Of a DNA stretch of 64,000 nt, positions 36,887-46,627 are shown in pieces. The notes below the pieces were generated by a model, which was given only the letters and a program-made list of their open reading frames with translations, was not told the DNA's origin and searched no databases. Origin of the DNA: Nostoc foliaceum FACHB-393 (GTDB lineage Bacteria > Cyanobacteriota > Cyanobacteriia > Cyanobacteriales > Nostocaceae). The stretch's first letter is position 1; every line of letters starts with the position of its first letter. The translations under genes were made by a program, and so were the position numbers. Where the stretch lies: positions 62,001 through 126,000 of the forward strand of contig NZ_JACJTD010000008.1 of the NCBI RefSeq assembly GCF_014698505.1, in the 5' to 3' direction.

Positions 36887-38154
36887 ACTGGGTTTTTGGT
36901 TTTGGTTACAAAAACAGCAAAATAAATTTGGGTTGTTAAAATTGCCACCTACTTTGAGTAATTTTTATGTTTTCTTGCCATGAAAAATTAGGCTAAGAAA
37001 ACTTTAATTCTTTGCAAAGCAAGATACTATAGTGCCTTTCTATATGGCAATTCGCTGAATACAAATTCCCAATAGATAAGGCTTAGGTCAAAGACAGTTC
37101 AAAAAATTGACTGGAAAAACTTACATAAATTGCAAGTTTTATTGATTGCCAAGTTTAATGAGATTAACAATAGCTTACAGCGTTATCTGCCAGTTTTGCT
37201 TATTCACAACCCTAAAGATTAAATAAATATTAAATTGCTTCCATAGATAAAAGGCTATACTTGTTGACTGACTTTGATTGCAACAATCAATAAAATATGT
37301 AAATTTTATATTAAATTTTATTTCAAAAGCTTTTTGACCAGAATATACAACTAAAAAGTAAGCTAATGACTATTCAACTTCCCTATAAATATGGGTAAAA
37401 CCCTTACTCATAAAAGGATTTGATTTATCTTGAATGGTGATTAGCTTAATCAAGCTCCAAATTTAGGTTGAGAAAGTTAGTAAGCTATTACGCCTTTAAA
37501 TTACACAATAACTCATGAGGTGTGTTGACTGCTGACTGTTAACAGTCAGCAGTCAACACAAAAAATTGTGCAAGTTAGATGAACGACAGTTTAGCAGCAG
37601 AGAAAACAGACGCAGAGTATATATTTGTAATAGTTATTGAGTGAATTAGATAAATAAATACGCCAGAATCCAGGAGTCACCACGAGGTTTATTTTTTGGG
37701 GTGTGACTATTACCATGTAGCTTGTTAATTCCTTGAAATCCTTTATCAGAAAGAATTCAGAAGTCAGAATTGGGCATGAATTGGAGTCTGAATGGCGGAT
37801 AGAGACACGAGAAAGCGAGTCCGTGAACGTCTGAATCAAGAGCGTTTTGCACACCCACTAAATCTGCATATTTAGTGTTTAACTACCTGCCCGCCCGCGA
37901 TCGCTTACTATATCCCTATCTTAAAACCCTATTCTCTTATCACTTTTTGTCATTAATTTGAACCTGTTGAGAATAATTCTAGTTTAAAACCCTTAAAATA
38001 ATTTTCCTGTCGATTATTTTTGTAGAGACGTTGCATTGCAACATCTCTACACACCAGTAAATTCCACAAATAACCTTAACTAAACGGTAAGGAATAAGAG
38101 TTTCTGGAGTTCTTGCCTAAGTCATGGCAAGGTTTAAGGGAATTTAGCGTGATT
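36887..38154. other. Long AT-rich spacer, no credible gene
   Basis: This 1.27-kb region holds no recognisable protein gene. Frames at 37591-37854 (minus) and 37792-37875 (plus) lack support. It contains the perfect palindrome at 37521-37560, a GCCCGCCCGCGATCGC patch near 37891, and runs of A/T. It would contain the rpaA terminator region on one side and any remaining promoter of bicA/sbtA on the other. A small RNA cannot be ruled out. Confidence 0.45.
37521..37560. repeat. Perfect 40-bp palindrome
   Basis: 18-bp arms (TGTGTTGACTGCTGACTG and its exact complement) surround TTAA, so all 40 bases are self-complementary. The arms are built from the TGACTGC-type heptamer seen in many such repeats. 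A run of six A follows at once. It could fold as a very stable hairpin or a cruciform. As a terminator it would have U-runs only for transcripts read on the minus strand. Confidence 0.9.
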
Positions 38155-38898
38155 TTATTCAACCAGTGTTGTGGAAACTCCCTCGCTTGCTGGAGGGATA
38201 CCGGGTAACTCAAGACAGTATCCAGCGCCATACACTGTTTTGATATAGCGGGGGTGGCGGGGATCTGGTTCTAGCTTGGTTCTCAGGTGGCGAATATGGA
38301 CTCGAATCGTTTCAATGTCGTCATCAGGATCGTAGCCCCAAACTTCTCTGAGGATTTCGCTGGGAGAAACTGTTTGACCGTGGCGTTGTAGTAAGCAGTG
38401 AAGTAGCTCAAATTCCAAGTGAGTCAATTTCACCGTCTCATTGAACCATATTGCCTCAAATCTTTCGGGAACTAGGGTAAGTGAGCCATAGTTCAAAATT
38501 TCACTATGCTTTGCTGCTTGGGGAATGCGGTCAGTACGCCGCAAAAGTGCCCGCACCCGCGCCAGCAGTTCTTCAACTTCAAAAGGCTTGGTGAGGTAGT
38601 CATCTGCGCCAGCATTGAAGCCTTCCACCTTGTCCTGAGTTTGGCTCAAAGCCGTCAACATTAACACGGGAATCTCAGAGGTGCGATCGTCACGGCGCAG
38701 GCGTTGGCAAACGGTGAACCCATCTACTCTGGGCAACATTAAATCGAGCATGATCAAGTCTGGTTGTAGCTGGAGAGCCAGCGCTTGACCTTTGATGCCG
38801 TCTTCAGCTTGACTAACATCGTAGCCAGCCATTTCCAAGTTGACGGCAACTAGTTCTGAAATCGCTGGGTCATCGTCTATGACAAGAATCCTCGGCAT
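38155..38898 (-). CDS. rpaA: Response regulator RpaA, circadian clock output
   Basis: A 247-aa OmpR-class response regulator. The receiver domain (1-120) has the phosphorylated Asp52 in [12 protein letters not shown], the acidic pocket DDD at 8-10 and Lys in [15 protein letters not shown] winged-helix DNA-binding domain occupies ~135-235, with [20 protein letters not shown] and [20 protein letters not shown]. Near-complete identity in remembered segments to cyanobacterial RpaA, including [16 protein letters not shown], distinguishes it from the paralogue RpaB. RpaA, phosphorylated by SasA and dephosphorylated by CikA, drives circadian and light/dark gene expression. The kinase genes are not in the window. 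Confidence 0.93.
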   Translation of the reverse strand: MPRILVIDDDPAISELVAVNLEMAGYDVSQAEDGIKGQALALQLQPDLIMLDLMLPRVDGFTVCQRLRRDDRTSEIPVLMLTALSQTQDKVEGFNAGADDYLTKPFEVEELLARVRALLRRTDRIPQAAKHSEILNYGSLTLVPERFEAIWFNETVKLTHLEFELLHCLLQRHGQTVSPSEILREVWGYDPDDDIETIRVHIRHLRTKLEPDPRHPRYIKTVYGAGYCLELPGIPPASEGVSTTLVE

Positions 38899-39055
38899 TC
38901 TTAAAAAATTATTACTACTTATTAAGGATAATTAACAACCTTTGATAGATACAAAGATTTTTGAATCGATTATGAAAAAGGTTTTAAATCTTACATAAAT
39001 ATTAAGATTAAATGACTGTGAAATCAAGACTCAATTACACGAAATCTTATAGTCT

Positions 39056-40120
39056 ATGATGTGTTATGCTCCCCCCTACAATCCGTCTTGGTTTTTACAA
39101 AACGGTGTGATGATGACTGTATACACCGCTCTGTGGGGAAAACGTCACTGGCAAAGTACTATCCAAGACCCAGAACCGTCTTATCACGAGAAAATCTTTG
39201 TTGGTGGCCAAGGTGTGCCAATTTTTGGCTTGGTTGCTATCCCGGAAAATGCTCATAGCACAATTATCGGCACTTATGGCATTACTGGAGAGTTAAAAAC
39301 GGAATGGTTTTTGAGAGTACTAGGGCGTAAAGCCTATGCTCAAGGATACGCTGTGGTGTTATTTGATTGGCGGGCCCACGGGAAAACTGCCGAATTATCG
39401 CCGACTCTGACTTCTGATGGTTTGTATGAGGGGGAAGATTTTGTTCGCATCGCCGCCGCTGCTAAGGCAATGGGATGTCCGGGGAAATTTTGGTTTACAG
39501 GGTTTTCTTTGGGAGGGCAATTGGCGCTATGGGCGGTGAAGGTGGCTGGTGAGGTGATTAGGGAGTATGGAGATTTAGGGCTAGAAGATAGCGATATTGG
39601 CGGTGGTATGGTGATTTGTCCGAGTTTGGATTCGGAGCGATCGCTATCTTATCTAGTTACAAAGCCCTTCGGCAGATATTTGGAAGCGGGGATTGCCCAA
39701 AATTTAAAAAAACTGGCATGGCGAATCCATGATGCTCATCCTGGAAGCCTTGACCCAGCGGCGATTGAACGGGCAAATAGTATCTGGGGTTTTGACAATG
39801 AGCTGGTAATTAATCGGCTAGGTTTTTCTTCTGTGGAGGCGTATTACCAAGCTAGTAGTGCCTTACAAATATTGCCGCAAATCTCGAAACCGACCTTGAT
39901 TTTATATGCTGCTGATGACCCACTTTTTGACCCAGCCATCATACCAGAATTAGAAGAAGCCTGCGATCGCAATCCCGCAATAGATTTGTTACTCACTCAA
40001 TACGGCGGTCATGTTGGCTATTTGAGTAGTAAAGAGTGCCAGCGCCAAGTAAACGATTCTGATCCTTGGTGGGCATGGAATCGGGTTTTACAATGGTTAG
40101 AGCAACAACGAACAGAGTAG
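39056..40120 (+). CDS. Alpha/beta hydrolase of the YheT-like type
   Basis: A 354-aa alpha/beta-fold hydrolase. The nucleophile elbow GFSLGGQLALWAVK (Ser near residue 150) is clear. An Asp is in LILYAADDPLFDPAIIPELE (~290) and the His in TQYGGHVGYLS (~327), giving a complete Ser-Asp-His triad. The oxyanion region is near IVLFDWRAHGKT-like sequence (VVLFDWRAHGKTAEL, ~105). Related cyanobacterial proteins are annotated only as hydrolases or esterases. Start ATG 39056 is followed by a second ATG; an alternative start is at MMTVYTALWGKRHW, about 18 residues later. It is divergent from rpaA across 157 bp. Confidence 0.85.
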   Translation: MMCYAPPYNPSWFLQNGVMMTVYTALWGKRHWQSTIQDPEPSYHEKIFVGGQGVPIFGLVAIPENAHSTIIGTYGITGELKTEWFLRVLGRKAYAQGYAVVLFDWRAHGKTAELSPTLTSDGLYEGEDFVRIAAAAKAMGCPGKFWFTGFSLGGQLALWAVKVAGEVIREYGDLGLEDSDIGGGMVICPSLDSERSLSYLVTKPFGRYLEAGIAQNLKKLAWRIHDAHPGSLDPAAIERANSIWGFDNELVINRLGFSSVEAYYQASSALQILPQISKPTLILYAADDPLFDPAIIPELEEACDRNPAIDLLLTQYGGHVGYLSSKECQRQVNDSDPWWAWNRVLQWLEQQRTE

Positions 40121-40211
40121 GCCAGATAATATTCTAGTTGCTAGGATACTCGACGGATGGAGTCGTATTGCTTGGAAGCCCAAAATAGAGAGGATGGCAT
40201 TGACCCAGAAG

Positions 40212-40379
40212 CTACCACAATATCATTGGTAAACCAGCAATAACAGAAGCAATACCTGTCCAAAGAGTAAAACGCGCAATATCTAACTCATCCAAAGCAA
40301 CGCTCATTTGCCTAATTGCTAATAGCAGCGCTGCTAGTAGCAGTATAAAGAAGGCAAAGTACTCCAAATTAAGAATCAT
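40212..40379 (-). CDS. Small two-helix membrane protein
   Basis: A 55-aa open frame on the minus strand, starting ATG 40379 with GAGGAT a few bases upstream. It encodes two hydrophobic helices, LEYFAFFILLLAALLLAIRQ and LWTGIASVIAGLPMILW, joined by a polar turn (MSVALDELDIARFT). The protein ends in TAG at 40212-40214. Positive-inside signs and the ribosome binding site favour a real small gene. No function can be given. It is convergent with the hydrolase gene, 91 bp away. Confidence 0.55.
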   Translation of the reverse strand: MILNLEYFAFFILLLAALLLAIRQMSVALDELDIARFTLWTGIASVIAGLPMILW

Positions 40380-41030
40380 TCATCCTCACTATGTTCTACA
40401 AAAAAGTAGTTGTAATAGGTTTTTAACAAGCTTTGGCAAGGGTTTTTTGTTCCAGATTTAACATTTTCTGATAAAAACTATTTATTACTGAAGAGATATC
40501 TACTTCAGAACCCTTGCAGACATTGTTCGTAGTTCCTTTGAGCAATGCTGTAATAGCTAATGTTGTAGCCAAAATAAAATTTGCGATTCTCTGTCAAGAG
40601 TTTTAAAGTATTCTCTCTCAGGGGATTTAACGCAAAGTTGAGGAGCGTACACCTAGAGTAATACAGCAGATTGCAACTTCTCTACATTCCCTGCGGGATG
40701 CTACGCAAACGCGCAGCGTGTCGCAGACAGAGGCTACGCCAAGGTGAGTTACAGATAATCGTAGGGGCACAACATGTTGTACCCCTACCCATGTACTTCA
40801 TTTACTTGAAATACGCTGTAAATTATAATATTTAGCTGGCAAAAGCAATCGCGGCTACCTGTATTTATGTTTACAGCTAGACTTAATATCTAACAATACC
40901 TATGGCAGATTCTAGGAAAAACAGGCGCAGTTGTATATAGTAATGCTAAAGCGTCAAACCAGATCCAACCATAATAATCGTCGTAATTAAACAAACTATT
41001 AAAGTACAACTCCCTTGATTTTTTGACTCA
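40380..41030. other. Spacer before hetI
   Basis: This 650-bp gap is AT-rich apart from the GC-rich repeat at 40677-40740. It probably holds the promoter of hetI. No further gene was recognised. Confidence 0.45.
40677..40740. repeat. Dispersed GC-rich palindromic repeat, copy 2
   Basis: This is the second copy of the element at 3362-3425, in the same orientation, with about four differences (ACGTTCC versus ACATTCC, CGAGCAG versus CGCGCAG, and two at the 3' end). Both contain CCCTGCGGGATGCTACGC. Confidence 0.75.
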
Positions 41031-41750
41031 ATGACCGCTTCTAATGATATTTGGCTACCTGCCCCCACGGATTTAACTTTGTTACCGGATGAGATTCATG
41101 TCTGGCGCATAAACCTTGACCAACCAGAACCACAACTGCAAAATTTAGCAGCGACTCTTTCCAGTGACGAAACGGCTCGTGCTGAAAGGTTCTATTTTCA
41201 GGAACATCGACAGCGTTTCATCGCAGGTCGTGGTATTCTGCGAACTATATTAGGTCGTTATTTGGGTATCCAGCCCTTACAAGTGCAGTTTAATTATCAA
41301 CAGCGCGGCAAACCAGTATTAGCAGATAAATTTGCCGATAGTGGACTGGCGTTTAACTTGTCTCATTCCCAAGGGTTGGGTTTATGTGCAGTGAATTGCA
41401 CCCGCCCAATTGGTGTAGACCTAGAATATAGTCGCCCGATGTCTGATTTAGAAGCTCTTGCCAAACGGTTCTTTTTACCGAGAGAATATGAAATGTTGCG
41501 ATCGCAATCTCCCAACCAACAGCAAGAGGTATTTTTCCGTTACTGGACTTGTAAGGAAGCTTATTTAAAAGCAACTGGAGACGGACTATCCCAGTTAGAG
41601 CAAATTGAAGTGTCGTTGACTCCCACAGAACCAGCCAAGTTACAGATATCTGAAGACTGGAGTCTTTTTGAACTAGTACCTGCTAACAATTATATTGCTG
41701 CTGTTGCTGTAGAGAATTTTGGCTGGAATTTAAAGTCCTGGCAGTACTGA
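41031..41750 (+). CDS. hetI: 4'-phosphopantetheinyl transferase HetI
   Basis: A 239-aa Sfp-type enzyme that transfers phosphopantetheine from CoA to carrier proteins. The motif GVDLEYSRPM (~125) supplies the magnesium-binding Asp and Glu, and FRYWTCKEAYLKATGDGL (~171-188) is the second signature with Trp, Lys and Glu. The N-terminal RAERFYFQEHRQRFIAGRGI is also conserved. The size matches two tandem subdomains. It lies next to hetN and the hgl genes, so its natural substrates should include the ACP domains of HglE and HglB; in Anabaena HetI is thought to be the general carrier-protein activator. Confidence 0.92.
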   Translation: MTASNDIWLPAPTDLTLLPDEIHVWRINLDQPEPQLQNLAATLSSDETARAERFYFQEHRQRFIAGRGILRTILGRYLGIQPLQVQFNYQQRGKPVLADKFADSGLAFNLSHSQGLGLCAVNCTRPIGVDLEYSRPMSDLEALAKRFFLPREYEMLRSQSPNQQQEVFFRYWTCKEAYLKATGDGLSQLEQIEVSLTPTEPAKLQISEDWSLFELVPANNYIAAVAVENFGWNLKSWQY

Positions 41751-41789
41751 TGTTGACTAAGCTCATCTCCTAGATGAAACAAGAGAGAT

Positions 41790-41827
41790 ATGGTGGACAA
41801 ATGACAAATGACCAATGACAAATGACA
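41790..41827. repeat. Heptamer cluster TGACAAA between hetI and hetN
   Basis: Five near-identical copies (GACAAATGACAAATGACCAA and onward) lie between convergent hetI and hetN, ending a few bases before the hetN stop. The same heptamer also appears around 62403-62446 between hgdB and hgdC. Confidence 0.8.
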
Positions 41828-41833
41828 ATCTGC

Positions 41834-42637
41834 TTACTTATCCTCCTGCATATTTCGCACAATTTTTGTTACTAAATTTCTAGGTACAAATCTGACGCTT
41901 TTTGCAAGTATTGCATTGAGTAAACCAGGAATGACAATGGTTTGACCCTTCATTAAGGCGCGAAAACCAATTTCGGCTACTGTTCGTGCATCCATCATTC
42001 TCTTACCCTTGAGCAACTTCGAGTCAGCCATCCCGGTTCTTTCATGAAAGGCAGATGCGGTTGAGCCTGGGCAAAGAACTGTCACACTGACACCTGTACC
42101 TTCTAATTCATTAGCGATCGCTTCTGAAAACGATAAAATATAAGCTTTAGTAGCAAAATAAACTGCCATTAAAGGCCCAGGTTGAAAAGCAGCAGCCGAG
42201 GAGACGTTTAATATCTTACCTTCACCTTGCTTGACCATGTGCTTCAGGAATAGCTTAGTTAAATGGGTAAGACACACCAAATTTACCTGTAGCATTTCCA
42301 ATTCAGTAGCTAGGTCTGTTTCGTGAAATAATCCATAGATACCAAATCCAGCATTATTTACCAGCACATCAACATTAATATCGGCGAGTTGCAGCTCCGT
42401 GAAAATTTCTTCAGGAGCAGTTGATATAGATAAATCTTTAACAATAGTTTTGACAAAAATTCCAAATTTTTCTTGGAATTTAGCTGCAATTTCTACTAGC
42501 GTTGGCCCGTTTCTGTCTACTAAGATTAGATTGTAATCATGAGCAGCAAAAATACATGCTAATTCGTAGCCAATTCCACCAGCTGCGCCAGTAATAAGAG
42601 CAGTTTGTTTGCTCTGTCTTTGATGTGTTGTGTTCAT
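41834..42637 (-). CDS. hetN: HetN-like short-chain ketoacyl reductase
   Basis: A 267-aa NAD(P)H-dependent SDR. The cofactor motif is TGAAGGIG (16-23) and NNAG is at 94-97. The catalytic residues are Ser147, Tyr160 and Lys164 (YFATK). In the heterocyst locus it is expected to reduce ketoacyl intermediates of the glycolipid, and in Anabaena HetN also maintains the spacing of heterocysts through an internal RGSGR pentapeptide. That pentapeptide is absent here; the equivalent position, just before NVSS, reads QGEGK (137-141). The identification as HetN rests on its position between hglB and hetI. It is slightly shorter than Anabaena HetN. Confidence 0.85.
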   Translation of the reverse strand: MNTTHQRQSKQTALITGAAGGIGYELACIFAAHDYNLILVDRNGPTLVEIAAKFQEKFGIFVKTIVKDLSISTAPEEIFTELQLADINVDVLVNNAGFGIYGLFHETDLATELEMLQVNLVCLTHLTKLFLKHMVKQGEGKILNVSSAAAFQPGPLMAVYFATKAYILSFSEAIANELEGTGVSVTVLCPGSTASAFHERTGMADSKLLKGKRMMDARTVAEIGFRALMKGQTIVIPGLLNAILAKSVRFVPRNLVTKIVRNMQEDK

Positions 42638-43228
42638 GTAAGAATATTGGTGAATTCAACTTGATGAAGCTGCGTTGCATTTACAGTGGTTCTTGTTCTA
42701 CAATTAAGTACGCGTAATATCTCAACCTACAAGAAATATCTTGAGTTATTACCCTTTCAAATGCTTATGTGATGCATTGGATAGATGTAGCAGTCCAAAC
42801 GCAAATTTAGGACTTATGCATCGAAGAAGTTAGGCCTTAAAGGAGTTCGCTTATTTCAGACTGCTAGCATTTGGCTTTTGATCACTCACAAAAGCCAGCG
42901 GGTAAAATCAAACTTTTATGCCCGATATTAACCATTCTATCCTCAATTGCTTCTGTCAAGGGTTGAATACTAAAAATTTACATGATTGAGCATAAAAAAA
43001 CAGGGCAATTATATTGCCGCTGTTAGTGTATTAGTTGTTGCTGGCATCTGAAATATTGGCTGTTCAGTAGTACTGAGTTTTAAAAAGCTTGGACTAAATA
43101 AAACTATTTTGTAGGGTAGCCAATGCGTTGCAGAGGTTGCCGATGCTCAATAGCGTAGGATTATACCAATTTGAAAAAATCATGCGACAAATATACCATT
43201 TATAAAGACGCGATTCATCGCCTTGTAG
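42638..43228. other. Spacer upstream of hetN
   Basis: This ~590-bp region separates the tail of hglB from hetN on the same strand, so hetN probably has its own promoter. A partial duplicate of the hglB hairpin arm (AGACGCGATTCATCGCC) is at ~43206-43222. No exact NtcA site was seen and no gene was recognised. Confidence 0.4.
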
Positions 43229-43248
43229 AGACGCGATTCATCGCGTCT
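43229..43248 (-). terminator. Hairpin 4 bp after the hglB stop
   Basis: Perfect 9-bp arms AGACGCGAT/ATCGCGTCT around a TC loop, directly after the hglB stop. The sequence is the same palindrome as at 2464-2483 apart from the two central bases. It is probably a transcription terminator or a mRNA-end hairpin; no T-tract is present on the minus-strand side. Confidence 0.55.
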
Positions 43249-43252
43249 ACTT

Positions 43253-44767
43253 CTAAGCGAGATTCAAGAAGCCGCTTTGAATCAAGTAGGCGGTATAGGT
43301 CATAAACAATTGAGAGTCAATTGGTGGACAAGCAATAGAGCTACCTGCTAGTGCATGGAGAGTATCTTGGCAGCTAATATGAGGTCTTCTAGCTTGCAAG
43401 TACAAATCAGGAATAGTCAGTTGTTCATCAGACCAACGTTCCAGTAAAAATGGTCGCAGAGTGTATAAAGGATTGTCAGCAGAAGTGACATTATTGATTA
43501 ACTCTGATTGCCATTTTTCGTAAGGAATCATCTCAACTGAATAACCAAAAGAGCGTATCCACTCAACTAATATTTTCAAAGAAACAGGTTGGGGATGTTG
43601 TAAATTAAAAGCCTTACCTATGGATTCTTTTTGGCGTGATAGATAAACGATCGCTTTACTTACATAGTCCACAGGTGACATATCCAACATATAATCTACA
43701 TCAGGGAAATATCCCATTTGTAGACAGCCCTTGGTCATCAAATTGATAAAGTCATGTGTGTTACAAATGCCTGTTTTGCTATCACCGGAAATCAGTGGTG
43801 GTCTGTGGATAGTTACAGGAAGTCCACGGTCACGAGCAATTTTAACTAACTTTTCAGCTACCCATTTAGTTTGAGAGTAACCAAGATAAATGCCTTCCCA
43901 ATGATTGAATTCATCCTGTTCTTTGACAACCTTGCCAGCATAAGCTGTTGATTCAAAAACAGCAACGCTGGAAACGTAATGTACAGGCTTGACTTTAACT
44001 TGACAAGCTAATCTCAAAACTTCTTGAGTTCCTAATACATTGGCTGCTTTTAGTGCAGAGTATGGAAAAACATAATTCAACAAAGCAGCGCTATGATATA
44101 TGGTATCAATATTGGCAGCTAAAATTTGAAACTGTTCCGAACCAATACCTAACAAAGGCTGAGATAAATCGCCGACAATCGGAATAATTCTGGAGTTAAA
44201 TTCTTCCTGCCAAATGGCATACTGTTCCAGATTTTTTTGGAGTTTGCTTTTGCCTTCTTCGGCATTAGCAGCACGCACTAAGCAATAGATATCCGCATTA
44301 GTTTCTTGTAGCAGTTCCCGAATAATAAAGGCTCCTAAAAAGCCCGTTCCGCCAGTTAAAAAGATATTCTTTGGTTCACCCACAAGTACATTAGATGCAG
44401 CGCCGGGATGGATAGTGGGGTCAAGAACAGCCTCAGCACCTAAATCTAGAACAGAGGGTGCAGCGTTGGCATTAGAGGCTACTACCTTTGTATCTTGAAT
44501 TGGTGAACCATCTTGCACTTCTTCAGCTAAACGCTGTGAAAGAGCCTCAATATTTGGGTAATGCCACAGTAGCAATGGAGATGGTTGAAATCCGAGCAAC
44601 TTTTCTAAGTTACTTACTAGAATCATTGCTTGGGCTGAATCCAACCCATAGTTTTCTAAATGTTCTGTGACATCTATTTCATCAGTTGCTACTCCTAACA
44701 ACTTAGCTAAGTTAGATACCAAAAATATTTGAATATCGTCTGCGGTGAAAGACTGTTTTATAGTCAT
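43253..44767 (-). CDS. hglB: Acyl-carrier/thioester reductase HglB (HetM)
   Basis: A 504-aa protein with an N-terminal acyl carrier domain (~10-90, phosphopantetheine Ser in YGLDSAQAM near residue 43) and a C-terminal thioester-reductase domain of the carboxylic-acid-reductase/Male-sterile type. The reductase has NAD(P)-binding [18 protein letters not shown] (~135-152) and the catalytic SDR-like Tyr-Lys in [14 protein letters not shown] (~305). In the heterocyst glycolipid pathway it should release the finished acyl chain as an alcohol or aldehyde. The gene is 2 bp after the PfaD-like gene on the same strand. The size equals that of Anabaena HglB/HetM. Confidence 0.9.
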   Translation of the reverse strand: MTIKQSFTADDIQIFLVSNLAKLLGVATDEIDVTEHLENYGLDSAQAMILVSNLEKLLGFQPSPLLLWHYPNIEALSQRLAEEVQDGSPIQDTKVVASNANAAPSVLDLGAEAVLDPTIHPGAASNVLVGEPKNIFLTGGTGFLGAFIIRELLQETNADIYCLVRAANAEEGKSKLQKNLEQYAIWQEEFNSRIIPIVGDLSQPLLGIGSEQFQILAANIDTIYHSAALLNYVFPYSALKAANVLGTQEVLRLACQVKVKPVHYVSSVAVFESTAYAGKVVKEQDEFNHWEGIYLGYSQTKWVAEKLVKIARDRGLPVTIHRPPLISGDSKTGICNTHDFINLMTKGCLQMGYFPDVDYMLDMSPVDYVSKAIVYLSRQKESIGKAFNLQHPQPVSLKILVEWIRSFGYSVEMIPYEKWQSELINNVTSADNPLYTLRPFLLERWSDEQLTIPDLYLQARRPHISCQDTLHALAGSSIACPPIDSQLFMTYTAYLIQSGFLNLA

Positions 44768-44769
44768 TT

Positions 44770-46548
44770 TTAAATCTCCAACAAGGATGTAGAACGAACA
44801 GGGTGATACTGACTGTAATAATCGGAAGCTTGCAGTCCTTGAATTTTCAAATTTTGGACACGGTACAAAAAGGCTGCACCAGTCATAATTTGATTAGCAA
44901 CATCAACTACCTGCCGATTATTTGGTTCAGAAAGGTAGGAACCGCGTACCCAGTCATTGAAACCGCCCATTGCCGGGCCACACCAAATTTGATAATCGAC
45001 TTCTCTACCTTTTTCACCAGAACTAGACCAGCGAGAAGATAATCCTAAATACCAGCGGAAAATCAACGCCATTTTCAGTTTAGGATTATTGACTGCTTTC
45101 CCAAGTTTCTCAGGGTTCTTTTGGGATAAATAAGCCGCAGTTCCTTCCCATACTTCGGCAATAGTTTTACGAAAAACTTGTTTTTCTAATTTCTCTCTTT
45201 CTGCAAGGGGGATGCTTTCAATGGAATCATAAGCGCGATAGAGTTCAAATAATTTCTGCGCTCGCATGGGGAACATTGTACCCCGTTTGAGAACTTGCAA
45301 TTTGACTCCCATTTCAAACATATCTGCTGCTGGAGCCATTATCATATCAGCCATTTCTGCTTGGGCTAGTAACTTTTTGGTATGTTCACAAGCCCCAGAT
45401 TCAATGCATGATTGATTAATAGAACCGGTCATTATATAAGCAGCACCCATCATGAAAGCTGCTAATGCTGATTGTGGTGTCCCAATTCCCCCTGCTACGC
45501 CGATTCTAATTGGTGTTTGGTAATGATATTGTGCTTGAATTTCATCCCGCAAGGCAATAATAGAAGGCAGCAAACAAACCAGGGGACGGTTATCTGTATG
45601 ACCTCCAGAATCAGCTTCGACGGTAATATCATCAGCCATCGGAACTTTAGTTGCAAGAGTTGCTTGTAACTCAGTAATTAATCCTTGTTGCAGAAGTTCT
45701 TTGAGTATTCTCGCTGGTGCTGGTTGCAGAAATTTAGTAGCAACTTCTCGGCGAGAGATTTTGGCAATGACTTTATTTTTGATTTCAATTTGATTGGCGC
45801 TATTCAATCCCAATCCAGCAACACGGTAATAAACAATGTTGGGGGTCAAGTCGAGAAATGCAGATGCTTCTACTGTTCTCACTTGATATTTGAGGTATAA
45901 ATCTACAGCGCGGCGTTCAATCGCTGGTTCATTGGGACTGTGAATTAAATTAAATGCATAAGGCCCTTGAGGTAAAGCTTGTTGAATGCGATTGATGGCT
46001 GCTTCCAAACGTTCTGGAGTTAAACCACCTGCACCAAAAGAACTCAAAATTTGCTCTTTTCCTAGCGCAATTACCATTTCTTCGGAAGCAATTCCGCCAG
46101 CCATTGCGCCGGTAACGTAGGCATATTTCACTCCATGAGAGGAGAGAAAATTCGGATCTCCAAATTGTTGAATGCGGATTGGGGCTGCAAATGTTAGCAG
46201 TTCTACTTGTGCTGTTGTGCCATTATCACCAGGGCATAAATACCCCTCATTTGTGACACCGATTTTTCCGGCAACTTTCACGATGTAGCAGGGTTTATTT
46301 AACACCATCAATTTATCTTTGATGGTTTGTTTCTCGAAAGATACAGTTTCTAAAGAACCTTTCCAAACCTGGTTTTTGTTATGAGACCAAGCGGAGAAGT
46401 TAAGACCATTATCGTGTTTACTTAGTACCGTATCTACGGTTGTCACGGTAGTTATCCCTCGGATTACAAACAATGGATGATTAAAGTTGAAGGGTGTAGA
46501 CTTTTTATAGGAGTCTAGATTTTCATACCAATTCTCTAGGAGATGCAC
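44770..46548 (-). CDS. PfaD-family flavin enoyl reductase of the hgl cluster
   Basis: A 592-aa TIM-barrel flavoprotein of the PfaD type, distantly related to nitronate monooxygenase, acting in trans as enoyl reductase for PUFA-like synthases. Marks include [20 protein letters not shown], the barrel segment [20 protein letters not shown] with the SGGHTD motif, [20 protein letters not shown], and [16 protein letters not shown]. The Anabaena equivalent may be HglA, but I am not certain of that name. The start is uncertain: GTG 46548 lies within a MITE-like repeat whose inverted end covers codons 4-8. The next gene, hglB, begins 2 bp after its stop. Confidence 0.85.
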   Translation of the reverse strand: MHLLENWYENLDSYKKSTPFNFNHPLFVIRGITTVTTVDTVLSKHDNGLNFSAWSHNKNQVWKGSLETVSFEKQTIKDKLMVLNKPCYIVKVAGKIGVTNEGYLCPGDNGTTAQVELLTFAAPIRIQQFGDPNFLSSHGVKYAYVTGAMAGGIASEEMVIALGKEQILSSFGAGGLTPERLEAAINRIQQALPQGPYAFNLIHSPNEPAIERRAVDLYLKYQVRTVEASAFLDLTPNIVYYRVAGLGLNSANQIEIKNKVIAKISRREVATKFLQPAPARILKELLQQGLITELQATLATKVPMADDITVEADSGGHTDNRPLVCLLPSIIALRDEIQAQYHYQTPIRIGVAGGIGTPQSALAAFMMGAAYIMTGSINQSCIESGACEHTKKLLAQAEMADMIMAPAADMFEMGVKLQVLKRGTMFPMRAQKLFELYRAYDSIESIPLAEREKLEKQVFRKTIAEVWEGTAAYLSQKNPEKLGKAVNNPKLKMALIFRWYLGLSSRWSSSGEKGREVDYQIWCGPAMGGFNDWVRGSYLSEPNNRQVVDVANQIMTGAAFLYRVQNLKIQGLQASDYYSQYHPVRSTSLLEI

Positions 46549-46621
46549 GTAATAATTTTTAAACGAACCGCGAAGGACGCAAAGGACGCGAAGGAAGAGA
46601 AGGTTTAGAGAGAATTGGTAT
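46525..46621. mobile_element. MITE-like repeat straddling the start of the enoyl reductase gene
   Basis: 13-bp perfect inverted ends ATACCAATTCTCT (46525-46537) and AGAGAATTGGTAT (46609-46621) enclose AACGAACCGCGAAGGACGCA, the core also found at 51504-51540 and 53367-53522. The left end covers the first coding codons of the downstream gene, so the element supplies part of its 5' end. The core is the tandem GCAAAGGAC-type repeat common in Nostoc. Confidence 0.7.
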
Positions 46622-46627
46622 GAGATA

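Noticed and set aside
37591-37875. Minus-strand 87-aa frame and plus-strand 27-codon frame at 37792
   Set aside because: Neither looks like a protein, and neither has convincing start signals. Region listed as non-coding.
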